Assembly: GCA_002104895.1 (NCBI GenBank)
Contig: MCFG01000014.1
Span: 247,501 to 311,500, forward strand
Direction: 5' to 3'
Length of the DNA stretch: 64,000 nucleotides
Origin: Anaeromyces robustus
Taxonomy: Eukaryota; Neocallimastigomycota; Neocallimastigomycetes; Neocallimastigales; Neocallimastigaceae
This document shows, piece after piece, positions 1-12,950 of the stretch (the stretch's first letter is position 1; each line of letters starts with the position of its first letter). The position numbers and the translations under genes are program-made. The notes below the pieces were generated by a model. It saw only the letters and a list, made by a program, of their open reading frames with translations, had not been told where the DNA came from and made no database searches.

Positions 1-22
1 TACTATTATTATTATCTCATAG

Positions 23-1872
23 ATTATGTTCAATTAACAACTATTAAACCTTATGGTAAACCATCAAATAAAATTGTTCATTTTCAATCCTTTTTTAATG
101 AAAATCCTTCAAAAAAAAATTTCATATTTCCATCTCTATTAATGGTATATTTAATAAGATTAAATATATATTAAATATATATATATATTTATAATAATAA
201 TTAATGTATATATAATTATACAGTTTTTTATGGATGCAAGAACGGATGATTTAAAAGATATTTTAGATGGTTCACCTTATGGAGAAATTTGTATGTTAGT
301 ATAATTTATATAAAAAAGGATTATCTTTAATAATTATATAATTATAATACATATGAATAACAATAGTTCCTAAATATAAAATAATTATATTCATTTTTAT
401 AAAAATTATTATTACAAAAACATGAAAGGTTTTTACCAATTACTCATGAAATTTATCGTTTATCTGGAAAACTTTACTTAAGTAAATTTATATATATATA
501 TATATTAATTATAAATATAAAATATTCTTATTAATTTGTTTAAAACCATATATATATAATATATTGAAAAAAAGTTTGTTCACCTAATAATTCAATTTAT
601 TCAAGAGTCAATCATCAAAATGGTGTATTTTCTAAACTTGGCTATAACATGGAAAAAGTAAGACTTTATCAATGGACTAAACAAATTTTACCAATTTACT
701 CATCATTACCTTATCATTATAATAATAATTTAACAAATTTAATACAAGAAGAAGATAATAATCTACCTAAATATTATTATTCAAATGAAACAAAATTTAA
801 AAATAATAGAAACTTAAATTCAAATATTTTAGTAGAAGATTATCTTAATTATCAACATTTGAAAAATAATAAAAATTTATCAGAAAATAATTATAATCAT
901 AATAATAGAAAAAAGGACTACCTTCAAAATGATCATAATAATAATGATAATAATAATAATCAAGAAAAAGAAAAGAAAACTAAATTATTATCATCTCCAA
1001 TTCAAATAAAAACCACACCTTCACCACAAACCACACCTACTAGAAATTTATCATCTTCTTCATTTTCTTCTACTTCACTAGATTTTAATAATTTATATTC
1101 AGATTTGGATCCATATCCAAGCTCTACTAATTTTAGTTCAAATCAGCATCTTTATAATTATGGTATGAATAATAATGATAATAGTAATGATCAAAATAAA
1201 AATGTAAATGAAAATGAAAATAAAAATGAAAATGAAAATAAATATGTAAATGATAATGAAAATGAAAATAAAACTGAAAATGATAATGATAATGAAAATA
1301 ATACTAATTATTCTTTATCTGATTCTGTATTAGAAATTCATTCTCATTCAGATAATAACGACAGAAAAAAACATTTACATCGTTCTTGTATACTTTGTCA
1401 AAAAATGAAAGAAGAAAAAAGGAATAGATATAAATCTTATTCATTATCTATGAAAGATTTAAAACAAGAAATTTTAGATAACTTTTGTTTATTATTATTG
1501 GATGTTGAAAAAGTTTATTATTCAAATTATGATTATATTCCTTTAAAAATTTTAGAATATTCAAGAACTTATTCTATTCAAGATGAAATCATGAATTATA
1601 ATAACTCTGTTAAAACAAATAAAATTCTTCTTCATGATCCAGAAAAAGATTCTTTTCAAAAAACTTTAGCTCATACTTATTCAAGTTTAGATTTTAATAA
1701 TCTTAAAAATAATCAATTTTTACATTCGAATCACTTATCCCAATCACAACAACAACAACAATTATCATCTCAAAATAATTATCAAAAAATAAATAATAAT
1801 AAAAAACTACATGCCGATCCTAAATATGAAAAATGGTTTTGCTCAACTATTAATTATGCTTATATTTCATAA
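23..1872 (+). CDS. Alr4036-type pyridoxamine 5'-phosphate oxidase-like FMN-binding protein (5' end outside window)
   Basis: Partial gene. Exons read as 23-144, 224-294, 429-481 and 575-1872 (stop); the first exon starts after an acceptor at 21-22, so at least one upstream exon is outside the window. The frame gives family landmarks in order: QLTTIKPYGKPSNKIVHFQ, then FFMDARTDDL, SPYGEICMFLPITHEIYRLSG, and near the end NFCLLLLDVEKVYY and a final Lys-Trp-Phe segment. This pattern is that of the Alr4036/YLR456W-like split-barrel family, which binds FMN and has no firmly known substrate. About 200 residues of Asn-, Asp- and Glu-rich low complexity are inserted between the barrel core (ending near 690) and the conserved C-terminal part (from about 1460). 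Exon 2 uses a GTTAGT donor. The stop faces the next gene, which is convergent. Substrate is unknown; family assignment is by motif recognition. Confidence 0.78.
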
Positions 1873-2448
1873 AAAAAAGCATATTAAAAAATATAAAATT
1901 CTAAAAAAAAAATACATAAAAAAAACAATTTTTATGGTTATAACTACAACAATTTTAATTTAAAAATATTCATATATATATTTAATGATAGTGTAGATAC
2001 AATATTATTTCCTTTCTTTAATAGCTTTTGACTTTATTAATTCTTTTTTTTTTTATTTATTACTTTCAATATTTTATATTCATCTTTTTTTTTATTTAAT
2101 TTCAATTATTTTATACCATCATGTAAATATAAAGATTAAATCAAATTAAATGTAATAATGATCAAGTTTTTTTTTTTTTTATATCTATCTTCTATTATGT
2201 TGTCTTTTGTTTTTCCTTTTTTTATATTTTTAAAATTAAATATAATATTAATAAAATATATATATATGATTTATTTTTTATTTATAAATATTCATTAAAA
2301 AATAAAGTACAATATTTTATTTTATTTTTTTTTCTATTATTATTATTATTTTATTTACATTAACTATAATATAAAAAATATTTACATAATTCTTATAATA
2401 CATTAATATTTTTTTTATTGTGAAAAACTTTTTCTTTTTTATTTCATG
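1873..2448. other. Convergent intergenic spacer
   Basis: This is the shared 3' flank of two convergent genes. It is A-rich just after the first stop and T-rich before the second, as expected for the 3' untranslated regions of genes on opposite strands. No coding or structured signal was seen. Confidence 0.6.
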
Positions 2449-3936
2449 TTATTCTTTACATAAATTTAAAAGATAATCTTCAAAATTGGTACTAGTACAA
2501 TTAAAATCTTTTTGAAGATCATTACTTATTTTATTAAAATTATGACTAGCAATAGATTGGCATAATTCTAAAAGACTAATAACTTCATTTTCACCATCAT
2601 TAGGTTTATGACAGGGACATCGATTATTTATTCCTTTTTTATTTAACCATGCATTATGAAGCATACTTTCACTTGTTAATGGCATATCAAAAACATTATT
2701 AATTCGACCTTCTTTCATATCTTCAGTATCCATTAATAATGGATTTGGTTTAAAAGTAATGGTTTTATTTAAGTATTTTGAAAGTAACTGTACCATCATT
2801 GGGCCGGTATATAGTCGATTTCCAGTAATAGAATAAATATGTTTTGTATATGAATCAAAATTTAAAAGAATTTTAGAGGCCACAATACCTATTTATAAGG
2901 ACATATATTGTATAAATAATTAAAATTATTAAAAAAAATTTTTTTAAAATAATATATATATATATATATTAATACAGATATATAATTTCTTCCTTATAAT
3001 TTTAATAATCATAATTAACCTATATCTTGAATACTAATAGGAGCTATTTCACCATTCCCAATAGGTATAGATAAATTATTTTGATATATAATTTCATCTT
3101 TATAATAATCTAAATTTTCCATAAAAAAACCAGCACGTAATATTTTATAATTTAACTGACTTAATTTTAAATTTTCTTCAAAAAGATAATGTTGATTTCT
3201 CATTCTTAAAAAAAAAAAAAAAAAAAAAAAAGTAAAATAGATATATATATATATTGAATATTATTCACTTTATTAATAATGTATAAAAAACAATAATTAT
3301 TAAAATATAATTTGATTATAGCAATTGTATTAAAAAATTTAATGTAAATATTAACTTATCCTTATTTTTTACAGGGTCTAATATTGAAAAAAGTAAAACA
3401 TTCTGTACTTTTAAAAGTTTAACTAAATTAATAATATTCATTGCTTAAAATAAAAATGTATATAAATAAAAATTATAAAAAAGGTTATAATAATTATATA
3501 ACTGTTAATTAAAATCACTCTTATGCAAAAAAAAAAAAATAGCTTTTTAAATAAAGATATTATCAATTATTTCCTTACTTTCTTCAACTTTTTCATTATT
3601 AGTTGATGGAATAATAAATATGGTACTTATTTTTTTAAAAAATAAATGTAATGAATCTAAAACATCTATAAATTCTGTATTGACTTTTTGAAAATCTGTA
3701 ATAACAAATTTTATGAAAGGATATTTTTGAAATCTTTTTAAATTATTATTATTCTTTTCTTCTTCATGTCTTATATTAATATATATTGGTTCTAATATTG
3801 AATCAGGATTCGAATCTATTCTTTTTTGATATTCATTACATAATGCTTTTAATGTTGTTAATCCTATTCGTTCACTGGTATTTGCAATGAATATACCTTC
3901 TTTTTCAATTTTATTATCTTTACTATTTTTTAACAT
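2449..3936 (-). CDS. NmrA-like NAD(P)-binding Rossmann-fold protein
   Basis: Four exons on the minus strand: 3936-3579, 3443-3356, 3204-3020 and 2888-2449, giving 356 residues with all phases consistent. Family signs are the central stretch VKLLKVQNVLLFSILDP, the LNYKILRAGFFMENL segment, GNGEIAPISIQDIGIVASKIL, and a C-terminal TSTNFEDYLLNL helix. These match the NmrA/HSCARG group of atypical short-chain dehydrogenases, which act as NAD(P)-sensing regulators or quinone reductases. The N-terminal glycine motif is weak (IANTSERIG where GxxGxxG is expected), so cofactor binding is uncertain. Two introns use GTTAAT donors. It diverges from the Bmt2 gene, with about 480 bases between the starts. 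Its role in this organism cannot be read from sequence. Confidence 0.7.
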
Positions 3937-4414
3937 TTTTATATTCTTTCGCTATTTTTTAGTTCAAAAAAAAAAAAAAAAAAAAAGAAAAAGAAAAAGA
4001 AAAAGAAAAAGAATAACTTTTATTTCTTTTAAGACAAAAAAGCTTAAATAAATAAAAATATCATCTATATTTGAAAGATTATGTTAATATAGCTTTTATT
4101 TATTTAATTTATATAAGGTTAAAGCATAAATGTGTAATTTATGTATAAATTTTTAAAAGGTTATTCAATTTTATTAAAGGTTATATATTTAAACTTTCAT
4201 TTAGTGTATTAACCTTTTTATATTTGCTTTGAAAACAAATAAATTTTTAAAAATTTATTAAAACATGTGATATACAGATAAAAATTTATGTGAATAAATT
4301 TTAAAAATAATTTTTAATGATTGAATTAAATAATTATCAAAAAAAAAAAAAAAAAAATTTTTTTTTTATGTATAATTTTTTTAGAATTAAAATATATAAT
4401 ATATATAAAGAAAA
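3937..4414. promoter_or_regulatory. Divergent promoter region between the NmrA-like and Bmt2 genes
   Basis: This 478-base AT-rich gap separates two divergently transcribed starts. It holds an (AAAAAG)-type run near 3985-4012 and A/T homopolymers near 4340-4370. No defined factor site can be called. Confidence 0.45.
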
Positions 4415-5754
4415 ATGACATTACGAAGAAAAAAATTACCAAAGCCTGTGGTATCTACCATAAATAATAAAACAATACGTAAAAAGAAAACTCATCAATT
4501 TTCGCAAGCACTTATATCAAAATTTCATGTATTGAATAAAGAAAAAGAACGTTTAAAGCAACAACCACAAACTCAAGAAGTTATTGAACGTTTAAAAACT
4601 ATTGAAAAAGAAATGGAACATATGGGTGGTTTAGATGCTTATCAAAAAGCTAGTCTTTTAGGTCAAGATAAACGTCGTGGTGGTGATTCTTCAAAATGGT
4701 TTATTAAACAACTTTTATCTTTAAAAAAGCCCGATGAATTTCTTAATGATATTAATTATGTTGCTGGAAAACCAACTAATGTATGCTATTATGCTTTGTT
4801 AAAATTTTAAATTTATAATTTTTTTTTAATATAAAAATGAAAAATATTTAATAAATTATAAAAAAATATTATATATCTTTCTATTAGAAAAATAAATAAT
4901 TAAAAAATAAAAAATAACTAATTGAATTATTATTATTATTATATATATATATATTTTATTAATTTAATATTATTTGTTTTATTATAATAATTTATAATAT
5001 TATCACATATATATCATATTTATTTTTTTTTTTTAAAAATAAATGTATAAAAATAAAATTAGCCTCAAACATATTCATTATTGGATATTGGTGCAGTTTC
5101 TGGTTCTAATTATGTTAAAGAAGGTAAATGGATAAAAGCAAAAGCAATAGATTTAAATCCTCAAGATTCATTAGTAGAGAAAGCAGACTTTTTCGAATAT
5201 CCAATACCTAAGGAAAAATATCAAATTTTATGTTTATCATTAGTAATTAATTTTGTTGGAGATATAAAAAAAAGAGGTAATTATAAAATTTGTTATTGAT
5301 AATAAAGGAATAGGATTTTTTTTTTTTAAAAAAAAAAAGATGTTCTATTTATATATTGATTTTAATAACATTAAATTGCTATATTATTGTTATTTTAAAT
5401 TAACAAATTAATAAATTAAACACTGACGTAAAAATAATATTATATAATATATATAAAGGCATTATGATAGCAAGAGCAAATAAATTTCTTGTAAAGCAAG
5501 GTTTACTTTTTATAGTTTTGCCTAACCCATGTGTTAACAATTCAAGATATTGTACAGATGACCATTTTAAAAAAATATTGGAATATTTGGGATTTTCACT
5601 TGTTACTTCTCATATATCAAGAAAATTAGTATATTATTTATTCAGGAAAATAAAAGAAATTAATATTAAAAAAATTCAACAATCAAAACCAAAATTCCCA
5701 AAAATATTATTAAATGATGGAGTATCAAGGAATAACTTTTGTGTTGTTATATAA
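4415..5754 (+). CDS. BMT2: 25S rRNA adenine-N(1) methyltransferase Bmt2
   Basis: Three exons, 4415-4780, 5063-5276 and 5459-5754, encode 291 residues. The product resembles yeast Bmt2, the nucleolar Rossmann-fold enzyme that makes m1A in helix 65 of large-subunit rRNA, and its animal relative SAMTOR. Visible features are a basic N-terminus, the MGGLDAYQKASLLGQDKRRGGDSS segment typical of the family (seen here in two pieces), the SAM-binding LLDIGAVSGSNY motif at about residues 128-139, AIDLNP for the acidic loop, LCLSLVINFVGD, and VLPNPCVNNSRY near the C-terminus. Length is close to the yeast protein. The start is the first ATG of the frame, followed by a Lys/Arg-rich leader. Substrate is inferred from the family. 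Confidence 0.88.
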
Positions 5755-6593
5755 TTTATTTATTTTATTTTAATTTAAGAGAATAATAATAATTTATGAA
5801 CATTTAATACATATCGATATAATATTTAACATAAATCATATTTTACACATATTATATATAAAATTAATTTATTTTAAATTTCAATTCAAATAAAAAATAC
5901 ATTATTAAAATGCATTATTAAATTCATATTTTATGATAACTAAAGATTATTTTGTATATACCTAAAATATACCTAAAATATAATATAGTAATAAATTATA
6001 ATAATTTTTTTTTTTTAAATATAAAGAAAAATTATATTTTATAATAAATATTAATAAACTTAAATAATAAATGTTTTATTATATATATTTAATTAATTAA
6101 AATAAAATCTTATAGTGTAAAACAAAAAAAAAAATTTTTTTTTAAAATTTTCATGTGTATGGATATACTTAAAATTTTAAAAAAAGATTTAAATATAAAA
6201 TTCAAAAATGAAATTCATATATCATTAGTGGAGAACTATAATATATTTTATATCAAAGTTTTTTTTTTTTTTTTAATTAAAAGATATGAGTAATAATATT
6301 TTTAATTAAAAATATTTAAAATTATGTAGTTTATTATTATTTATTATTTATTATTATTATTGTTATTTATTATTATTTTTTTATTTGTAATTTATTATTA
6401 TTATTATTATTACTTATTATTATTAGTATTAGTATTAGTATTATTTATTATTATTATTATTAGTATTAGTATTAGTATTAGTATTATTTATTATTATTAT
6501 TATTAGTATTAGTATTAGTATTAGTATTATTTATTATTATTATTTTTATTATTATTTATTATTTATTATTTATTATTTATTATTTATTATTTA

Positions 6594-6640
<47 letters not shown>

Positions 6641-7281
6641 AATTTTATTAAATATAATAATAAATATACTATATATAAAAAAGTACGACATATATGCTAA
6701 GTATTAATTTATATTATAGTGTTTGTAAATTAACTTTTTATTTTATTATTATTATAAAAGTGATATTTTTTTTTTTGAAAAAATAGTAATTATGTGAAAA
6801 CCCAAATCTGTTATTATAATTTTTTAAACATAAAATGTATATAGTACAATAAGGTTTTCATAAATAATACTACTTAATTAAACTATATCATGGAAAGGAT
6901 ACAAATTTAAATATATATTTATATATATATATAAGATTAAATTATGATAATAAATTTAAAAAAATAACAAAATTATTTATATATTCATTAAAGTTAATAA
7001 TTAATAATTTAAGATCACTGATATTGATGTTACTTCAAAGTCCTATTTCTTTATAGTACTTCAAAGTTCATCATGTTTTTTTTTTTTTTTTTTTTTTTTT
7101 TTTTGAATTTATTAATGAAATACTGATATAATAAAAAATATTTTATTAATTTTTTTATAATGTTAAATTTAATATAAGGAAGTAAAAGAAGAAATATTAA
7201 TTTAATAAATTTAAATATTTAAAAAAAAATAAAATAAAAAGTAAAGTAAAAGTAAAAAAAAAAAGTAAAAAAAGATTGATC
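5755..7281. repeat. AT-rich spacer with TTA/TTAG microsatellite
   Basis: No gene is seen. From about 6330 to 6640 the strand is a chain of TTATTA, TTATTTA and AGTATT units, with the (AGTATT) blocks repeated three times in near-identical form, which suggests local slippage duplication. A T run of about 26 lies at 7077-7104. The last 100 bases are A-rich and form the leader of the RING gene. Confidence 0.6.
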
Positions 7282-8920
7282 ATGATAAATCATTATTATC
7301 GATATTTATTACTTAGCTTATTATATGATCATAAAATAAAAATTGGTATAATAATTTTTATAGTATTATTAATTTTCTTTAAATATACAATATATAAGAA
7401 TAAGAAGAATAAGATAGTACTAAATATTAAAAATAAAATTCAAAGGAAACAATTAAACAATAGAAAAAAATGTATTAAAAGAAAAGTAGAGAAACAACAG
7501 AAGAGAAGAGAAGTAAAAGAAAAAGAAGAAGACGATGATGATATAGATATATTATCAAGTATTGAAATTATAAAAAGAGAAAATTTAGAAAAACGTAAAA
7601 GAAATGATTTCTATCATTATTTATTTAATGAAAGTATTTCTTTCATACATCATTTAAATCCAATATCAATTTATATGATGATTCATCAGGAATTAAAAAA
7701 TTGTAATGGTGAAAATGCTATATCAACCCCTTCTCTTATATCACCTACATCACCTACATCACCTACATATCTTACATCCTCAGCATCTCTTACTATACTT
7801 TCTTCTTCTCTGAAAAAACATAAAAATAAAGAAAAAAGTGAAAATAATAATAAGGAAGAAGATCATTCATCTTATACTGAACTTTTAAAATGTGAAAGTA
7901 ATGATAGTATATCACATAAACATCATCGTACTTTTTCATTCAGAATAAAGAAAAATCATAAATCATCTATGAAAAGAGATAATAGTCAATCTTCTATTTC
8001 ATCGACTATATCTAATGAATCTAATGAATCATGTTTATCTGTTAAAAGTCAACCTCAACGTCTTCATCATCATCAACGTTCTAATTCTTCATATTCTAAT
8101 GTATCTTTAACAAAATCAAATAGTGGTGATATAGTTAATAATTCAAAACAAAAACAAAAACAACAACAACAACCAGAGAAACATCATAGTATTCATCATA
8201 GTAGACATAATTCTTCTTCTTCTTCCTTAAGAATTACTACTTCATTTCCAATTAATAATTCTAGTATGAATGTACATCATTCTATTCAAAGTCCAATTAA
8301 TAAATCTTCACCACTTAAGATTTCATATTCAACAAGTCAAACTAATCTTAATATATCTAATGATGATATTTCTGCTAGTACATCTCAAAAATGTGATTCA
8401 AAAAGATCTTCAGCACATTCTAATAATTATAGTAATTCAAATTTAGATATTGCACAGGCTTCAACTTCTTCCACAACATCACCTCAAACTAATGTTAATA
8501 AATATTCACATATTTATGATTCATTTCACTCAATAAAAGATATAGTTTTCGGTAAAAATAAAAGTATGTTTCATTTTAAAAAAAAAAAATAATATTAATA
8601 ATAATAATAATAATAAAAAACTTTTTTAAATAAATAATATGTAATATGTTTTTAATTAATATATTATTAATAATATTAATAAATATATATTTTATATTTA
8701 TATTAAATAGATAAAGAACATTCGGATTCTAGATCTAATTTACAACATTCATCTACATTATCATTAAATGATCCAATAACACGATCTTCAACTTCATCAT
8801 CTATAAATGGTAATACCAGCAATAATACTAATAGTCGTCCGAGAAGTTCATTTTTTGATATTATACGTCAAGGATTTGAAATGTTTAGAGATGATTATTC
8901 TAATCAATATATTGAAGTAG

Positions 8921-8956
<36 letters not shown>

Positions 8957-9030
8957 ATTATTATTTATTTTTTTTTTTTAAATATCTCATTCTATTAATT
9001 TATATAAATATAATATATATATTTAATTCT

Positions 9031-9062
<32 letters not shown>

Positions 9063-10328
9063 TTTATTTATTGTTCATTATTATTTTTTATATATTAATT
9101 ATATATTAATCCATTAAACAATTTTATAATAAATTTTTTTCATAAATATTTTTATACGTTAGGAATTATTGGAAATTTACCGAGATGAAAATATTACAAG
9201 AGCTTTAAAATCTAAAAAGGGTGGTGCAACAGAAGATGAATTAAAACATTTAAAAACAATTATATATATACCAAATGAAGATGATAATGATGAAACTTCA
9301 GCTCCAATTATAGAGATAAATCATTTATCGAAAGATAGTTCAGTTCAAGAACAGTTATCACCAAGTGATGTATCTACCGTTAGTCCAGATAGAATAGTTT
9401 CAACTATTGATCCTAATAGTATTTTAACATTGCCATCACCTATTAGTTCTGATAATTATGATGAAAAATCAAATGTTAAGCATAAAGGAAAAGGAAAAGG
9501 AAAAGGAAAAGAAGTTGTAGATGATTCAGAAGGAGATCATGATGTAGATTTACTAATAGATAACATTCCAATAACTGATTCTATACTTCATACAACTACT
9601 AATAACGTGAGTATTAACACACCATTATCCCCTGTATCTATTAATGATGAAGGATCAAATTCTTTAACTAAAAATGATATTGATAATAAAAGAGAATCTT
9701 CCTCCACAATTCCTAATAATATTAATATTAATACTAATAATGATAATAATAACAATAATAATGACAACAGTAATGATAATATTAGTAATAATAATAATGA
9801 CAACAGTAATGATAATATAAGTAATAATAATAATAATAATAATAATAATCATATAGAACAAACAGATATAACCAAAAACGAAAGTGATACTAGTAGATCC
9901 AAAATAAAATCTAAAAATAATACGAAAAAAATTATTTATAATGAAAAAGCATGTTCAATTTGTTTTGAAGATTTCCATATTAATGAAAAAGTTATTATGC
10001 TTGAATGTTCTCATATGTAAGTTGAAATAATATTTTTATTATTAATATATATAAAACACTGTAAATTAACATTATATATATATATATATATAATAATTAA
10101 ATAAAAAAAAACTCATTCATAATAAGATTCCATCGTCCATGTATATCAGACTGGTTAAAACTTAAAAAAGATTGTCCAATATGTCGAAGAGATGTTATAT
10201 TAAATCATAATAATAAAAATAAAGATAAACTTTCTCGATCCTCTTCGACATCAACTAATCATTCTCATTTACATCGTCATATTAGTAAAACTAATTCCTT
10301 TCATGTAAACCAGAATAATTTTAATTAA
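7282..10328 (+). CDS. Membrane-anchored RING-H2 finger protein, probable E3 ubiquitin ligase
   Basis: Four exons, 7282-8551, 8711-8916, 9163-10016 and 10127-10328, give about 843 residues. Residues 20-36 form one hydrophobic transmembrane helix followed by a strongly basic stretch. A long Ser/Asn/His-rich disordered region follows. The RING-H2 domain lies at about 756-797: CSICFEDF, then CSHIFHRPC, then CPICRRDV, with spacing that fits C3H2C3. The domain is cut by the last intron exactly between CSH and FHRPC. A RING-H2 with one N-terminal membrane helix usually means an E3 ligase at the endomembrane. A short Gly-Lys repeat, (KGKGKGKG), is encoded near 9485-9510. The ATG at 7282 is the first in frame. 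No substrate or orthologue is recognised. Confidence 0.8.
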
Positions 10329-10519
10329 ATTAAATTAAAATTTTAAAATAATAATTAATTTTATACTATTATTATCTTACATAAATAGTTACTATCATAA
10401 ATTAATAAATGAAATTATTTTTATTTAATTTCATTTAAAAATAATTTTTTTACACTTTTTTTTTTTTTTTTTTTTTTCATATAATAATAAATTCTTATTA
10501 AAAAATGTCATTTAATGAA

Positions 10520-10567
<48 letters not shown>

Positions 10568-10828
10568 TAATAAATATAATTAATTAGTAAATCATATACA
10601 ACAAATGAATATATAAAATTAATACATTTATTCATAAAAAAATAAAAAAATTATAAATTTATTTTTTTATCTATATACAAATTAGTATTTACTTCTTTAT
10701 ATTGATATCTTTGTACAAGTTTATACCATGTGCCAATAATATACTATATTTGGTATATTAATGTTAAAAATTCAAAATAATAATATTTTTTTATTTGTAC
10801 TACAAATATAAAACATTTATTTACATTT
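10329..10828. other. AT-rich flank, no gene seen
   Basis: 3' flank of the RING gene with an (AAT)n run at about 10520-10570 and T homopolymers. No coding signal. Confidence 0.5.
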
Positions 10829-11230
10829 GTAGTATTAAAGGCTTCTGGATCGACACCGCATCTACCCCAAGCACAAGTGGTTTTCTCCTTCACGGGTTTT
10901 ACACTGTGGCAAGGTAGTGCACAGGTATAGTATTTGAGGCGTAGCTACTCACGCCTCATTAAATAATATAAGTATATGAGTAGATCTTTAAGTCTAATAA
11001 TGTGGGGTGCGGCTCTAAATTATTGGGCGGTTTCCTTGGTGACTACTATTCATATGTGGGGCTTGTAGACTGGACCCGTTATTAAGTTAGCGTTAGGGTT
11101 TAAGTACAAATGTAAAATATATGAATATACCAAGGGCGTCGACGCCGAAAAGGTAAGGCAGGGAATTTAATTCCGATACATTCATGTGAAAATCACATGA
11201 TAAGTCTATATAAAAAAAAGTAGTATTAAA
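10829..11230 (+). mobile_element. Short retroposed element (SINE-like or 5'-truncated LINE) with 11 bp target-site duplication
   Basis: A sharply bounded island of near-balanced base composition (10840-11219) in otherwise extreme AT DNA. It is flanked by an identical 11-mer, GTAGTATTAAA, at 10829-10839 and 11220-11230, and its right end runs into an A tract (AAAAAAAA before the second copy). This is the signature of target-primed retroposition on the plus strand. Several self-complementary pieces are seen: TGAGGCGT/ACGCCTCA (10935-10958), the palindrome GGCGTCGACGCC (11135-11146), GGAATT/AATTCC (11162-11174) and CATGTGA/TCACATG (11183-11199). The last three form a chain of hairpins close to the 3' end, where LINE reverse transcriptases often bind. 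No open reading frame of note. A GGATCGACACC near the left end resembles a Pol III B box, but no A box lies before it, so SINE status is open. Confidence 0.72.
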
Positions 11231-12640
11231 TATTAAATATTAATGGTATTATTAAAAAATACATATAATATATAATAATAAATGTTTATTATTATTTTAC
11301 GTATTTTTATTATATATTATATTTTTAAATATATTTTATCATATTAAATAAATTATTGGATATTAAAAAAAATTTATATTTAATTATAAATCATATGGTT
11401 TTTTATAAATAAAATTATGTTACTATTTTTTATTACATTTATATTAATTTAAATACGAATAAATGTTGACAATACTAATTGTACATAATAAAATATTTTA
11501 AAATATTATAAATATTATGTTTATTATTTAAATAAAATTTGTTTGTACATTTTTGATACAAATGTAATTCCTTATTATGGATAATTATTGTATTACTAAT
11601 ATATAAATTGGTAAATACATATAATCAATTAATATATATTTAATTTTTTTTTTTTTTTTTTTTTTTATTTAATATATTATTTATTATTTTTCTTTTTTAA
11701 TAATATTATAAATTAAATAATAAAACATTTTATAAACGGCAACTTTTGAAAAAAAAAAAAAAGTCAATAATTTATTCTTATTATTGTTATTATTTTTTAA
11801 AAAATTATTTTTTGTTTATTTGATATTTAATACAAAAAGTATCTTATATAATATTTCAAAAATTATATAATATAAAAAATAAAAATTATAATTATTAAAG
11901 AAATTAATATAGTATTATTAATCATTGATTATTTATCATTATTCTGATCTTTACTTATAATAGTCGCTTATTAAAGAATAATATCTATTTACTATATAAT
12001 TTTATTATATTATAATGTTTAATAATAAGCATTATAATAGTTTTAACCGTTTTATGTAACTGCGGTAAATCTGCATAATATAAAAATTTAATTATTATTC
12101 TTTTTACATATATGGTTCTTTAATTTTGTACTCTTTTCTATTTAATATAAATTAATTCTTAATATAACTAAAAAAGAAAGAAATTAACCACTTTTACCAA
12201 ATTAAGTAATTTATATATTAAAATTAGTTCAAATTTTTATTTATTATTTATTCCAAAATTTTTTTTCTTACCAAAAATTAAAATAAATAAACAATAACAA
12301 AAAAAAAAAAAGTCTCATAAATATTATTGAATACAAATTAACAAAAAATATGAATACAAATTTATTTAATATGAATAATAGAATTTTTAGACAATTTATC
12401 ATAATTAAATAATCGAATTAATTATTAGTAAAGAATATAATAATTTTATTAATTATTTTTTTTTTTTTTTTTTTTTTTTTATGGCACACAATTTGTACGT
12501 CAACTTTATTGAATTTAAATATTAAAATACATGAATCATAAAAAAAAACACATAATGAAAAAAAATGATACTAAAAAAAATAAAAACCAGTAAAATATTA
12601 TAGATAATAATAGATAATACTGGAGGAAAAAAAGAAGTAT
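11231..12640. other. AT-rich gene-free stretch
   Basis: Low-complexity AT sequence with T and A homopolymers (for example T runs at 11646-11666 and 12457-12480). No coding, RNA or repeat signal beyond this. Confidence 0.5.
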
Positions 12641-12950
12641 AATAATATTTAAAAACAATAAATCCATACAGCCCTTAATTCTAAATATAGAATTAAAGTA
12701 AAATTGATCTATCCTATTCCACTAGGGTCGGAAATAGGATCGGCATTTGCCCTACTAGGCTGTCCTACTGTGTTATCAGCATTGACGTTCCTGGAGAGGT
12801 TGGTTTTAAATTTATTGAATAATATATGTTGTCTTTTACAGACAACAGGCATGATATCATTCAATAGAGCCGCAGATCGCAACAAGAATGGGGATTTTGA
12901 ATAAGTACCAGATTCAGTCTGACACTTAAACAAACATTCCCATTCCTTTT
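12641..12950 (-). mobile_element. Probable fragment of a LINE ORF2 C-terminus
   Basis: A second island with balanced base use. The minus strand is open from 12933 to 12709 and reads 74 codons. The core, with SPFLLRSAALLNDIM followed 15 to 20 residues later by FNKFKTNL, resembles the C-terminal tail of CR1/L2/Tad-type LINE reverse transcriptases, where a Leu-Trp-Asn-like motif is followed by a Phe-Lys pair before the stop. The stop is followed by an untranslated-like tail of similar composition down to about 12665. No reverse transcriptase core is present, so it would be a heavily truncated copy. No target-site duplication was found. The assignment rests on a short weak similarity and could be another transposon relic. 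Confidence 0.35.

Noticed and set aside
10840-11219. Host ncRNA such as SRP or RNase P RNA
   Set aside because: None of the conserved core motifs I know were seen, and the exact flanking duplication plus A tail favours retroposition. A copy of an ncRNA is not fully excluded.
12704-12904. Plus-strand 66-codon frame in the GC island
   Set aside because: The minus frame has a more protein-like composition and a weak LINE resemblance; the plus frame starts and ends without context.
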